DNA from: Pseudomonas mangrovi
Lineage (GTDB): Bacteria; Pseudomonadota; Gammaproteobacteria; Pseudomonadales; Pseudomonadaceae
Direction: 5' to 3'
NCBI RefSeq assembly: GCF_003052585.1
Contig: NZ_QASN01000002.1
Span: 1-64,000 of the forward strand
Length of the DNA: 64,000 bases
Shown here: piece after piece, positions 6,343 to 15,900 of the stretch
Numbering within the stretch: the first letter of the stretch is position 1
Layout of the letters: every line of letters begins with the position of its first letter
The notes under the pieces: generated by a model
What the model was told of the DNA's origin: nothing
What the model saw: the letters and a program-made list of their open reading frames with translations, nothing else
The model's database searches: none
Made by a program: the position numbers and the translations under genes

Positions 6343-6384
6343 CACGCACACCGGGACATACGAAAACCGTTGAGAGCGGACTTA

Positions 6385-6510
6385 ATGAATGGATGGACAC
6401 GAGAAAATCACTCCGACCCCAATGACGTGGCCCTGCAGATCGAGCTGGAAGGGCGCCTGCCGTGGCAGCGCGTACGCCCTTCCGACGGCCCACACGCCGC
6501 CAAGGATTGA
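6385..6510 (+). pseudogene. Possible gene remnant, 41 codons
   Basis: A short open frame whose second half (VALQIELEGRLPWQRVRP) has the GC-rich codon use of real Pseudomonas genes. It is far too short for any family I know and has no ribosome binding site. It lies between GAAAATCACTCCGACCCC and a palindrome of the kind found beside REP-associated tyrosine transposases. It may be the tail of a decayed gene. Confidence 0.3.
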
Positions 6511-6538
6511 GGACGCCGCAAACGCCTCAGTGACAAGA

Positions 6539-6562
6539 AAATAAATGGGGACAGATTTATTT
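6539..6562. repeat. AAATAAAT/ATTTATTT inverted repeat with GGGGACAG loop
   Basis: Perfect 8 bp arms, AAATAAAT (6539-6546) and ATTTATTT (6555-6562), flank GGGGACAG. From memory this motif recurs beside REP-associated (IS200-like) tyrosine transposase genes in proteobacteria. No transposase gene is present here. Confidence 0.55.
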
Positions 6563-6629
6563 AGAATCCAGCTCTCCCACCAGAAATAGGTCTGGGAGCC
6601 GCGTACTAGATCCGCAGCAAGAGGACAAT

Positions 6630-7067
6630 ATGGAAAGCAATCCTTATCAGGCACCCCGTTCGGAAGTCACTGACGGAGCCTTATTCAGGCGCTCCATCGG
6701 CTGGAAGATCTACTTTTTCTGCATCACCGGCATTTCTGCGCTGGCGATGCTGGGACTGTTCTTCACTCCAGATGCCGGGGCCAGCGAAGTAGCCAGTCTG
6801 GCTTTCTGGCTGGTAGCGACCGTCGGCCTGTTCGGCTTCGCCTTCGACAAGCCGATTGCCACCCCGCGTTTCTGGCTCATCGTGCTGATCGTCTACGGTG
6901 GCTTCTCCGTGACCTACTACTTCCTCACCGATATCGACTTGCGCGCCGGTCTGACCGACGCCCAGTTCTATATCAGCAACGCGATCAGCTGGGCGATTGC
7001 ACTCCCCGGCTACTACGCGCTCTACGCCTTCAGCAGGCCCTACGATCCGGTATGGAAGAAGCACTGA
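6630..7067 (+). CDS. Four-helix membrane protein with NPYQAP start motif (145 aa)
   Basis: The product opens with MESNPYQAPRSEV, a motif shared by many small Pseudomonas and other proteobacterial membrane proteins of unknown function. Four probable membrane helices follow: about 26-46, 55-73, 80-98 and 113-135. The protein should sit in the inner membrane with a cytoplasmic N terminus. ATG 6630 has GAGGA six bases upstream. The next gene begins 47 bases later on the same strand and may be cotranscribed. From here rightwards base composition is that of the core chromosome. Confidence 0.82.
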   Translation: MESNPYQAPRSEVTDGALFRRSIGWKIYFFCITGISALAMLGLFFTPDAGASEVASLAFWLVATVGLFGFAFDKPIATPRFWLIVLIVYGGFSVTYYFLTDIDLRAGLTDAQFYISNAISWAIALPGYYALYAFSRPYDPVWKKH

Positions 7068-7114
7068 GCGGCCAGCACAAACAACCTGATCCCCCTTGCC
7101 GGCGGAGTTGAGCA

Positions 7115-7666
7115 ATGACAACGCAAGACGATTTGCTTGAGCTACTGAAGAAGCGCTTCGAGGGCAACAGCCAGCGCCATCCGGGCCTTGACTGGGCCGG
7201 GGTGCTCAGCCGACTGGAGCAGCATCCGACGGCACTGGAGTCGCTTCGCCAAATGGAGCAAAGCGGTGGCGAACCGGACGTGGTCGTGCTTGCCGACGAT
7301 GCCGGTGCGCATCGCGACTCCATCACCTTCTGCGACTGCTCGACGGAAACCCCCACCGGCCGCAGAAGCCTGTGCTACGACCGCGCGGCGCTGGACTCGC
7401 GCAAGGAACACAAGCCGCAGAGCAGCGCGGTCGAGAAGGCCGGGGAGATGGGCATCGAGTTGCTGAGCGAGGAGCAGTACCGCCAGCTGCAGGCGCTGGG
7501 CGAGTTTGACCTCAAGACATCCAGCTGGATCAGCACGCCTGCCGCGATTCGCGCACTGGGCGGCGCGCTGTTCGGCGATCGCCGCTACGGACGCGTGTTC
7601 ACCTACCACAACGGTGCGCAGTCGTATTACGCGGCCAGAGGTTTCCGCGGTCTGCTGCGTGTGTGA
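7115..7666 (+). CDS. DUF4256 domain-containing protein (183 aa)
   Basis: The protein covers the whole DUF4256 family length. Typical segments are an N-terminal helix with LLKKRFEGN, RHPGLDW (about 22-28), GEPDVVVL, and the C-terminal WISTPAAIRALGGALFGDRRYGRVFTYHNGA region; I break this only to note its positions, about 135-168. The family is cytoplasmic, of unknown function, and found as a single gene in many bacteria. ATG 7115 has GGCGGAG eight bases upstream. No operon partner with known role is visible. Confidence 0.86.
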   Translation: MTTQDDLLELLKKRFEGNSQRHPGLDWAGVLSRLEQHPTALESLRQMEQSGGEPDVVVLADDAGAHRDSITFCDCSTETPTGRRSLCYDRAALDSRKEHKPQSSAVEKAGEMGIELLSEEQYRQLQALGEFDLKTSSWISTPAAIRALGGALFGDRRYGRVFTYHNGAQSYYAARGFRGLLRV

Positions 7667-7871
7667 ACCGGGCACAAATGCCAATGGCGCGAGGATCGCA
7701 GCCGGCAGCTGTCCGCGACGGTGGGCTGGATCGCGGCAGTCAGTTACGAGCTTGGGAACACCAACACGGCGCGTAGCAGCCGAAGCCACGACAATCGATA
7801 GGCAGACACACGAATCAGACCGATGCCGCTTCCGCTGCAGCTCGTCTCCCCCTTGGCAAGGACGCTCGCAA

Positions 7872-8621
7872 ATGCACATTTCCACACGGCTGAGTCTGCT
7901 GGCTGCGCTACCGCTGACACTGGTTTTTTCCGGCCCCTGCGCGCATGCCGCTGTTGAAGGGCCGTTCGGCGGGGGGACGCCGCAAGTGATGCAGCAGTTG
8001 GGGGCCTGGCTGGATGAGTTGCCCGACGGGTTCCCATGCCGAGGCCGCCACTACGATGCGCGGCACGAGCTGCCGGGAAAACTTGAGGCGCTGCGCGGCA
8101 ATCTTTTTTCTCTGAAGAACGAGCTGCCCATGACGATCTTCTGGCTCGAAGGGGCCGCAGAGGACAAGGAGGCGGTGGCGATTGCCTACGAGTCCACCGA
8201 TCATCATCTCGCCAACGTACATGCCAGCCTGACCGACCTGGTTGCCCTGATCGAGCGCACGCCCTGCTCTGCGCCCAGCGCCGCCACGGCCACACTGGGC
8301 GAGGTGCTGGAGGCGCAGAACCAAGCCAAAGCCCAGCGCGCATCGGCGACCCTAGCCGACGCTCAGGCGGGTATACGGCAGGTGAAGCAGCTGGAGACCC
8401 TGCTGATCCGTCTCGAGGAACAGCTCTCCCAGGTCACCGATAGCGCTTACCAGATCAGCATGCAGGCCTTTCAGGACACCGAGATCAAGGAACCAGTGCC
8501 GCCGACTACCTTTGACCGGCTCGGCCCGTACTGGGCCGCCAGGAGGGCGGTACGTATTGGCTCGGCGGCAAGCAAAGCCTGGCTAGTGGAGAATTCCGCC
8601 ACACTGCTAACGACGAACTAG
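7872..8621 (+). CDS. Secreted hypothetical protein with helical body (249 aa)
   Basis: Not recognised. A clear signal peptide (LSLLAALPLTLVF, cleavage after CAHA near residue 26) sends the product to the periplasm. The mature part is mostly helical, with a glutamate/glutamine-rich stretch at about 150-200 (KQLETLLIRLEEQLSQV) that could form a short coiled coil. Two cysteine pairs are possible (PCRG and PCSA). The frame stays open far upstream, but ATG 7872 is chosen because it gives the signal peptide; GGCAAGGA is about ten bases upstream. Role unknown. Confidence 0.74.
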   Translation: MHISTRLSLLAALPLTLVFSGPCAHAAVEGPFGGGTPQVMQQLGAWLDELPDGFPCRGRHYDARHELPGKLEALRGNLFSLKNELPMTIFWLEGAAEDKEAVAIAYESTDHHLANVHASLTDLVALIERTPCSAPSAATATLGEVLEAQNQAKAQRASATLADAQAGIRQVKQLETLLIRLEEQLSQVTDSAYQISMQAFQDTEIKEPVPPTTFDRLGPYWAARRAVRIGSAASKAWLVENSATLLTTN

Positions 8622-8737
8622 GCGCTCAGCGTGGGGAACTGCCGGTGGTGCACAGGACCACCGGCGCACAGATGGGCTCTGAGTCGAGTGCCTCGGACGG
8701 GACTGCTCGAATGCCCTGCAGGCCAGCCACCCGGCAC

Positions 8738-9598
8738 TTAACTGTCCGGCTCGTCCTCTGCCGCCAGCCGGGCCTTGCGCATTTCCTCGTCCGCCAGCAC
8801 CGCCTTGATCTCTTCCATGACCGCGTCGATATCGGCGGCATCTTCGGACTCGGCGAATTCCCCGGTCAGCACGCTGTCGGGGGTGAGCTTGCCGGCGGTG
8901 TAGAGCGCCCACATCTCCTTGGCGTACTTGGTGAACCTGAGTTCGGGGGCGAACTGGCCGAAGTACTCGGCCATATTGCGCACGTCGCGCTCGAGCATGC
9001 TGAAGGCGTGGTTGTTGGCGGCGGCGTCCACCGCCTGCGGCAGGTCGATGATCACCGGCCCGTGCGGACCGAGCAGGACGTTGAATTCGGAGAGGTCGCC
9101 ATGCACCAGGCCGGCGCAGAGCATCTTGACGATCTCCTGGATCATGAAGGCGTGGAACTCGCGGGCGTCCTCGGGCAGCAGGTCGACGTCGTTCAGGCGC
9201 GGCGCAACGTCACCCTCGCCATCGGTGACCAGTTCCATCAACAGCACGCCGTCGAGGAAGTCGTAGGGCGTGGGCACACGGACGCCGGCATTCGCCAGAC
9301 GAAACAGCGCAGCGACCTCGGCGTTCTGCCAGTTCTGCTCCTGCTCCTTGCGGCCGTACTTGGTGCCCTTGGCCATCGCCCGCGCCTGGCGACTGCCGCG
9401 CACCTTGCGCCCTTCCTGATACTCCGCCGCCTGCCTGAAGCTGCGTTTGTCGGCCTCCTTGTAGACCTTGGCGCAGCGCAGCTCATTGCCACAGCGCACC
9501 ACATAGACCGCTGCCTCCTTGCCGCTCATCAGCGGACGCAGCACCTCATCCACCAGGCCGTCTTCGACCAGGGGTTCAATACGTTTGGGCGTCTTCAT
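8738..9598 (-). CDS. RIO1-type serine protein kinase (286 aa)
   Basis: An atypical protein kinase of the RIO family, which in archaea and eukaryotes acts in ribosome maturation; the bacterial role is not settled. Visible motifs are the nucleotide-binding region GKEAAVYVV (about 26-34), the lysine in CAKVYK (43-48), the catalytic loop HGDLSEFNVL (about 165-174) with catalytic Asp and Asn, and the metal-binding Asp in IIDLPQ. The acidic tail (residues about 250-286) is variable in the family. ATG at 9598. It is a single gene, divergent from the gene starting at 9849. Confidence 0.93.
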   Translation of the reverse strand: MKTPKRIEPLVEDGLVDEVLRPLMSGKEAAVYVVRCGNELRCAKVYKEADKRSFRQAAEYQEGRKVRGSRQARAMAKGTKYGRKEQEQNWQNAEVAALFRLANAGVRVPTPYDFLDGVLLMELVTDGEGDVAPRLNDVDLLPEDAREFHAFMIQEIVKMLCAGLVHGDLSEFNVLLGPHGPVIIDLPQAVDAAANNHAFSMLERDVRNMAEYFGQFAPELRFTKYAKEMWALYTAGKLTPDSVLTGEFAESEDAADIDAVMEEIKAVLADEEMRKARLAAEDEPDS

Positions 9599-9848
9599 CG
9601 GTACTAGTCAAGGGTCCTTTTTTGCCAGGGAGGAGGATAGCGGCGTCATCGTCTCACAGCAGGGCGCGGATGCCGACCTTCCCATGCTTGATAGTTCACC
9701 GGCAATCGCACGGCCAGCCAAACTGCTGGCGAACCTGCACATGAGGTGTGCGATTGTTTGACCGACCGCGCAGCAGCTGCAGCGGCTTGGCGACTATTGT
9801 GGCAATGCCCGTTCGGGCAGTCGCAGACCACCCTCAGGGAACGAGAAG

Positions 9849-10277
9849 ATGAGGCTATTGAAGATTCTGCTGGTCGTCGGAGTCGCCGCCGTCGGCTACA
9901 AGCAGTGGAGCCAGTACCAGCACAACCGCGAGCTAGCCGCGCTGGCGCAGCAGAGCCCCGGCGGCTTCATTCCCGTGAGCATGCCCAGCCAGGCACCCTC
10001 CGGACACGTGTACATCCTTGCGCCGCTGAACTGTCCTTCGGTGGAAGCCAGACGTGCCGATGAACTGGCCGCGCGACTCCATCAACTCGGCATACCGGTG
10101 AAACGCGGCAGCGGCTATTCGCTGCAGTTCGGCGAGCCGACCGAGCAGGCCATTGCTGACGCGAAGCGCGCAAGCCACATCCTCGAAGGGCCGGTGCCGG
10201 CGGTGTTCGTCAACGGCATGGGCAAGTCGAATCCGACGCTCGAGGACGTACTGGCCGAGTACCGGCGAGCTCAATGA
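9849..10277 (+). CDS. Membrane-anchored hypothetical protein (142 aa)
   Basis: Not recognised. One N-terminal hydrophobic helix (LLKILLVVGVAAVGY, about 3-17) should anchor a periplasmic domain of about 110 residues. The domain has a thioredoxin- or glutaredoxin-like rhythm (APLNCPSVEARRADEL, then VPAVFVNG near the end) but only a single cysteine and no CxxC, so redox activity is doubtful. ATG 9849 with AGGGAACGAG upstream. The stop overlaps the next gene's ATG (ATGA), so the two are translationally coupled. Confidence 0.74.
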   Translation: MRLLKILLVVGVAAVGYKQWSQYQHNRELAALAQQSPGGFIPVSMPSQAPSGHVYILAPLNCPSVEARRADELAARLHQLGIPVKRGSGYSLQFGEPTEQAIADAKRASHILEGPVPAVFVNGMGKSNPTLEDVLAEYRRAQ

Positions 10278-10729
10278 GTCGCTGCCTCGGACTCCTGGTG
10301 AGTCTGACTCTGGCTGGCGCCGGATTGGCGACCAGCGAAGCGCAGGAGCAGCAAATGCTATCCCGAAAGTCACTGCAGCAACTCAAGCAGACCATTCTGG
10401 CCAGCGGCCATCGCTGCACCTTCTCCAACATGTACAACCACAATCCCTGCCTGCGCGCCGGGGGCCTGGATCTCTACCTGATCCCCGACCGCGGCCCGGA
10501 CGGCCATCCGCAATGGAACCTGAACGCCGATCCGGCCAAGGGCGACTTCCATCAGTTGCTGGTGGTCCCTCTGGATGCCGAGCGCAGCCGCGCGCAGGTC
10601 AGCTTCTTCGACGACAACGACCTGCAGTTCGAGCCGCCCGACGATCCGGCCGCCCCCGCGCTGGTGGCCGAGGCTCTGCGTGCAGTGCTGGGCGGCGGCC
10701 CCCTCGGCCGGCCGACCGGACTGCCCTGA
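10274..10729 (+). CDS. Secreted hypothetical protein (151 aa)
   Basis: Not recognised. A signal peptide (LGLLVSLTLAGAGLA, cleavage near residue 23) precedes a periplasmic domain with two cysteines (HRCTF and NPCLR) likely to form a disulfide. The C-terminal third is proline- and glycine-rich. Its ATG overlaps the stop of the upstream membrane-anchored gene by ATGA, so the pair is made together and the proteins may meet in the periplasm; that last point is inference. Confidence 0.74.
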   Translation: MSRCLGLLVSLTLAGAGLATSEAQEQQMLSRKSLQQLKQTILASGHRCTFSNMYNHNPCLRAGGLDLYLIPDRGPDGHPQWNLNADPAKGDFHQLLVVPLDAERSRAQVSFFDDNDLQFEPPDDPAAPALVAEALRAVLGGGPLGRPTGLP

Positions 10730-10774
10730 CCACCCGACTGGCCGCAGGCCAACGACTTTCAAGAGGAGAACCGC

Positions 10775-11170
10775 ATGGAAAATCCAGGCATATCGCAGCA
10801 GCAGATCGCCCGTTTCTTCGACGACTTCGTGGCGGCTTTCGCCTCCTTCGACGGCACGCGCATCGCCGAGCGCTATCTCTCGCCGTACCTCGCACAGCAC
10901 GTGGAGGGCGGCGAGGTCTTCGCCAGCCACGGCGAGACATCCGCGTACTTCCAGAAGGTGCTCGACGACTACCACGGCCGTGGCTGTCGTTCCTGCCGCT
11001 ATGACGATCTGCGCGTCGTATCACTGGGCAGCCGTTGCGCACTGGCCAGCGTCAGCTGGGAGCTGCTGGATGGACAGCAACGCTCGCTCGGCGGCTGGCG
11101 CGAGTCCTACAACCTGGCGCTGGCAGATGATCGCCTGATGATCTTCGCCTCGACCGATCATTCGGACTGA
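10775..11170 (+). CDS. NTF2-like (SnoaL-type) protein (131 aa)
   Basis: Length and layout fit the NTF2-like alpha+beta cone fold: an N-terminal helix pair (ISQQQIARFFDDFVAAFASF, about 6-25), a short helix with YLSPYL, and four C-terminal strands (LRVVSLGSRCALASVSWEL and following). No catalytic residues can be assigned, so it could be an enzyme or a binding protein. ATG 10775 has a strong ribosome binding site (AAGAGGAG) eight bases upstream. It is 45 bases after the previous gene on the same strand. Moderately sure of the fold, not of the function. Confidence 0.75.
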   Translation: MENPGISQQQIARFFDDFVAAFASFDGTRIAERYLSPYLAQHVEGGEVFASHGETSAYFQKVLDDYHGRGCRSCRYDDLRVVSLGSRCALASVSWELLDGQQRSLGGWRESYNLALADDRLMIFASTDHSD

Positions 11171-11251
11171 GCGCAGGCGGCTGCGGCGCACGGGCATTTC
11201 CCCGGCCGCTCCGCTAAGCTCCCCCGACCACTCTGCCAGAAGGACGCTCCC

Positions 11252-11929
11252 ATGCTTCGCCTGACCACCCTCTTCGCCGGCCTGCTGCTGTGCAGCAATG
11301 CCCTCGCCCTGTCGCTCTCCGACCTGAGCCAGAACGATGCCAGCGGCGGCCTCAAGGACGCCCTCAGCCAGAGCGCGAAAGTCGCCGTACAGCAGCTCGG
11401 CAGACCCGGTGGATTCGCCAACAACCCGGATGTTCGCATCGAGCTGCCGGGCAATCTCGGCAAGGCGGCGCGGACCATGCGCCGCATCGGCATGGGTGGC
11501 CAGGTGGATCAGCTGGAAACGAGCATGAACCGCGCCGCCGAAGCAGCCGTGCCGGAGGCCCAGGCGCTGCTGCTCGACGCGGTGAAAAAGATGACCGTGC
11601 AGGACGCCAAGGGCATCCTCTCCGGCGGCGATGATGCCGCCACCCAGTACCTCAACCGCACCAGCCGCGAGCAGATCCGCGCGCGCTTCCTGCCGATCGT
11701 CAAGCGTGCCACCGATCAGGTCGGGCTGGCGCAGCAGTACAACAGCTTCGCCGGCCAGGCCGCGAGCCTGGGCGCAGTCGATGCGAAGAGCGCCAACATC
11801 GAAAGCTACGTGACCGAGAAGGCCCTCGACGGCCTGTTCGAGATGATCGCCCAGCAGGAAGGCAACATTCGCAAGGACCCGGCCAGCGCCGCGACCGGCC
11901 TGGCGAAGAAGGTCTTCGGTCTGCTCTGA
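11252..11929 (+). CDS. DUF4197 domain-containing periplasmic protein (225 aa)
   Basis: The signal peptide (LFAGLLLCSNALA) precedes a helical domain typical of DUF4197: LSQNDASGGLKDALSQSA near the start, then FANNPDVRIELPGNL, AVKKMTVQDAKGIL (about 108-121), and a conserved YVTEKALDGLF near the C terminus. The length (225 aa) is normal. The family is common in gammaproteobacteria; function unknown. ATG 11252 with AGAAGGA about nine bases upstream. It is a single gene ending 28 bases before the convergent thioredoxin gene. Confidence 0.9.
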   Translation: MLRLTTLFAGLLLCSNALALSLSDLSQNDASGGLKDALSQSAKVAVQQLGRPGGFANNPDVRIELPGNLGKAARTMRRIGMGGQVDQLETSMNRAAEAAVPEAQALLLDAVKKMTVQDAKGILSGGDDAATQYLNRTSREQIRARFLPIVKRATDQVGLAQQYNSFAGQAASLGAVDAKSANIESYVTEKALDGLFEMIAQQEGNIRKDPASAATGLAKKVFGLL

Positions 11930-11957
11930 AGCAGGGTCCTGCTGACCGGCCGCCGGA

Positions 11958-12767
11958 TCAGGGCGCCGGTCGCAACGACTCCAGCGCGCGGGCCAGGCTG
12001 GCCTGCGACAGTTCACCCAGATGACTGCCGACCTGACGTCCCTGGGCGTCGTAGAACAGCGTGGTGGGTAGCGCCCGCGAGCCCACCTGCTGACCGAGCC
12101 GACCGCCGCTGTCCAGCAGCAGGTTGTCCAGCTCAAGACCGCTATGCGCCAGGAAGCGGCGGATCTCGGCCTCCCCCTCGCCCTGGTTGACGATCAGAAA
12201 GGTCACACTCTTTTCGCGGGCCTGGGCCTTTGCCAGCACCGGCATCTCGCGCCGACACGGCGGACACCAGGTGGCCCACAGATTGATCACCAGCGGCTTG
12301 CCCAGGTAGTCGTGCAGCTGGACCGGCTGCCCGTCCATGTCACGCAACGCCAGCTCCGGCAGGCGCGTGCCCTGCTCCAGCGAGCGCAGCACCAGCTGAC
12401 CGCCACCCCAGACCAGTACGCCGACCACCAGCGCGCCCAGCAGCGGCTTGCGCAGCACCCGATCACGCCAGGCCAGCCCCGCGGCAACGAGCAGCGCGGC
12501 GAGCAGCCCGGGCCAGATCAGGAAGCCGCCATCGCGCACATCCAACATCTGCCAGGGGGATTGCTCGTACTCATCGAAATAGCGCGCGACAAAGGCAATC
12601 CGCGCCACCAGCAGGGCGATCAGCAACAGCAGGAAAAGCACGCCCTCGGGGTTGCGTGCCGAGCGCCGCCCTAGCCACCAGCCGGTCAGCGAGGCCAGTA
12701 GCAGACTGCCCAGCAGCAGCGCATGAGAAAGGCTCAGGGCCAGCGGACCAAGATTGAGTGTGAGCAT
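11958..12767 (-). CDS. Membrane-anchored TlpA-type thiol:disulfide oxidoreductase (269 aa)
   Basis: The N-terminal half has four to five membrane helices (about 5-130) resembling part of the prolipoprotein diacylglyceryl transferase fold. The C-terminal half is a TlpA/ResA-type thioredoxin domain in the periplasm, with the redox motif WCPPC (in LWATWCPPCRREMP, about 170-183) and the cis-proline in ALPTTLF. Such proteins reduce disulfides in exported proteins, often in cytochrome c maturation or protection against oxidation. Start ATG 12767 is chosen because it opens directly into the first helix; the frame continues upstream without coding character. The partner membrane electron donor is not nearby. 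Confidence 0.88.
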   Translation of the reverse strand: MLTLNLGPLALSLSHALLLGSLLLASLTGWWLGRRSARNPEGVLFLLLLIALLVARIAFVARYFDEYEQSPWQMLDVRDGGFLIWPGLLAALLVAAGLAWRDRVLRKPLLGALVVGVLVWGGGQLVLRSLEQGTRLPELALRDMDGQPVQLHDYLGKPLVINLWATWCPPCRREMPVLAKAQAREKSVTFLIVNQGEGEAEIRRFLAHSGLELDNLLLDSGGRLGQQVGSRALPTTLFYDAQGRQVGSHLGELSQASLARALESLRPAP

Positions 12768-12897
12768 TGGCAGGTTCCGGGAAAATTCCAGCCGCCACCT
12801 TAACCGCTGCCACCGGTAGCAGGACAAACCGCAAACCGTTGCGCCAGGTTTCACCCTCCTCCCGGCAGGAAAGGTCCGCCAGACGCGCCGCAACGAA

Positions 12898-12921
12898 AGA
12901 GCCCGGCATCTGCCGGGCTCT
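12898..12921 (-). terminator. Terminator of the RND efflux operon region
   Basis: A perfect stem of 11 bp, AGAGCCCGGCA (12898-12908) and TGCCGGGCTCT (12911-12921) with a two-base loop, lies just after the pump gene on the minus strand. It is followed there by TTCG. It may work in both directions. Confidence 0.75.
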
Positions 12922-12926
12922 TCGAC

Positions 12927-15900
12927 TCAGGTAGCGGGTTCCTCGTGCTCCTGCACCCTGAACCAGGTCGCGTAAAGCGCCGGCAGGAACAGCAGGGTCA
13001 GCGCAGTGGCAACGATCAGGCCGCCCATAATGGCGACCGCCATGGGCCCGAAGAAGATGCTGCGCGACAGCGGGATCATCGCCAGCACCGAGGCCAGGGC
13101 CGTCAGGGCGATCGGGCGGAAGCGGCGTACCGTGGCCTCGATGATCGCCTGCCAGCGCGAGAGCCCGGCGGCAATGTCCTGCTCGATCTGGTCGATCAGG
13201 ATCACCGAGTTGCGCATGATCATCCCCGACAGGGCGATGGTGCCGAGCATGGCGACGAAGCCGAACGGCTGGCGGAACACCAGCAGGAACAGGGTCACGC
13301 CGATCAGTCCGAGCGGTGCCGTGAGGAACACCATGGCTGCGCGCGACATGCTGCGCAGCTGGATCACCAGCAGGGTAAGCACCACCAGCACGAACAGCGG
13401 AATGCCGGCCATCACCGATCGCGAACCGCGGCTGGAATCCTCAACCGTACCGCCAACCTCAAGCAGGTAGCCGTCCGGCAGATTGGCCTGGATCTCCTTG
13501 AGCGTCGGCATGATCTGGCGGACCAGCGTGGCCGGCTGTTCCTTGCCCATGACGTCGCCAAGCACGGTGACCGTCGGCAGGCGATTGCGGTGCCAGATCA
13601 CTCCTTCCTCGAAGCCATACTCCAGCGTTGCCACCTGCGACAGGGAAACGCTTCGACCGCTTGCGGTCGGCACCGCCAGGCTCGGCAGCAGCTCCAGCTG
13701 CTGGCGCTCGCGCACGGTGCCGCGCAGGAGGATCTCGATCAGTTCGTTGTCCTCGCGGTAGAGGCTGACGCTGGAGCCCGTCAGCGAACTCTGCAGAAAG
13801 CGTGACAGCTCGGCGGAGCTGACGCCCAGCACACGCGCGCGCTCCTGATCGATGTTCAGGTAGACCACCTTGCTTGGCTCTTCCCAGTTCAGGTGAACGT
13901 TGGAAACCTTGTCATTGGCGCGTACCTGGCCAGCCACTTCGCGGGCGATCTCGCGGACCTTCTCGACATGCTCGCCGGAGACGCGGAACTGGATCGGGAA
14001 GCCCACCGGCGGACCATTCTCCAGCCGCGACACGCGGGTACGGGCGAAGGGGAATTCCTCGGCCATCAGCTCGTTGAGCCAGACGCGGACCTTCTCGCGA
14101 TCCTCGATGGTCTTGCACAGCACCACGAACTGGGCAAAGCGCGTCGCCGGCAACTGCTGGTCGAGCGGCAGGTAGAAGCGCGGCGATCCGGTGCCGACGT
14201 AGGCCACGTAGTTGTCGATGCCCGGATGGCCCTCGAGCAGTTTCTCCAGGCGCTTGACCTGGGTCTCGGTGGACTTGAGCGAAGAGCCTTCGGTGAGCTT
14301 GATGTCGACCATCAGCTCCAGACGCCCGGATGCCGGGAAGAACTGCTGCGGCACGAAGCGGAACATGAACACCGCGACGACGAAGATTGCCAGGGTCGCC
14401 ACCACCACTGTCTTGCGCTGCGCCACGCACCAGCCGATGGTGCGCCGCAGACGCTGGTAGAACGGTGTGGAATACGGGTCATGGCCCTTGTCGCTGCCGC
14501 CATGCTTCTTCGCATGCAGCTTGGCCATGTCCGGCAGCAGGCGATCACCCAGGTAGGGCACGAAGACCACCGCGGCGATCCAGGACACCACCAGGGCGAT
14601 GGTCACCACCTGGAAGATCGAGCGGGTGTACTCGCCGGTGCCGGACTGTGCCGTGGCAATCGGCAGGAAGCCTGCGGCGGTGATCAGGGTGCCGGTGAGC
14701 ATCGGAAACGCCGTGCTGGTCCAGGCATAGCTGGCTGCCTTGAGACGGTCGTAACCCTGCTCCATCTTGATCGTCATCATCTCGACCGCAATGATTGCGT
14801 CGTCCACCAGCAGTCCCAGGGCCAGCACCAGGGCACCAAGCGAAATCTTGTGCAGGCCGATGCCGAAGTAGTTCATCACCGCGAAGGTCATCGCCAGCAC
14901 CAGCGGGATCGACAGCGCGACCACCAGGCCGGTACGCAGCCCAAGGGAGAAGAAGCACACCAGCAGCACTATCACCAGCGCCTCGATCAGCACCTGGACG
15001 AACTCGCCGACACCGACCTTCACCGCCGCTGGCTGGTCGGAGACCTTGCGCAGTTCCATGCCCAGCGGCAGGGTTTCCTGCAGGCGCGAAAACTCGCTCT
15101 CCAGCACTTCACCCAGCTTGAGAATGTCGCCACCGGGCTTCATCGCCACCGCGATGCCGATGGCGTCCTGCCCCATGAAGCGCATGCGTGGCGCGGGTGG
15201 GTCGTTGAAGCCGCGATGGACCTCGGCGACATCGCCGATGCGGAAGCTGCGATCCCCCACGCGGATCGGGAAGTCGCGAATTTGCTCGACCGTTTCGAAT
15301 CGGCCGGAGACACGCAGATGCACGCGGTCGGTCGGCATCTCGAAGAAACCGGCGGAGGCCACGGTGTTCTGTTCCTCCAGTGCCTGCTGCACCGCCGCCA
15401 GCGGCAGGCCGAGGGTGGCCAGCTTGACGTTCGACAGCTCGATCCAGATCTTCTCGTCCTGCAGACCGAGCAGCTCGACCTTGCCAACGCTCTCGACCCG
15501 CTGCAGTTGCAACTGCACGCGGTCGGCGTAGTCCTTCATCACCGCGTAGTCGAAACCCTCGCCGGTGAGCGCGTAGATGTTGCCGAAGGTGGTGCCGAAC
15601 TCGTCGTTGAAGAACGGCCCGCGCACGCCTGGCGGCAAGGTGTGACGGATATCGCTGACCTTCTTGCGCAACTGGTACCAGAGGTTGGGAATGTCCCGCG
15701 AATGCAGGGAATCGCGGGCGAGGAAAGTGACCACCGATTCGCCGGGACGCGAATAGGACATGACGAACTGGAATTCGCCGGTCTCCATGACCTTCTTCTC
15801 GATCCGTTCGGTGATCTGCCGTGACACCTCTTCGGCGGTGGCGCCCGGCCAGTCGGTGCGCACCACCATGGCCTTGAAGGTAAAGGGCGGATCTTCGCTC

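Noticed and set aside
13893..15824. A 643-codon open frame antisense to the RND pump
   Set aside because: Low-complexity His/Arg/Gln-rich product; the minus-strand pump is unmistakable.
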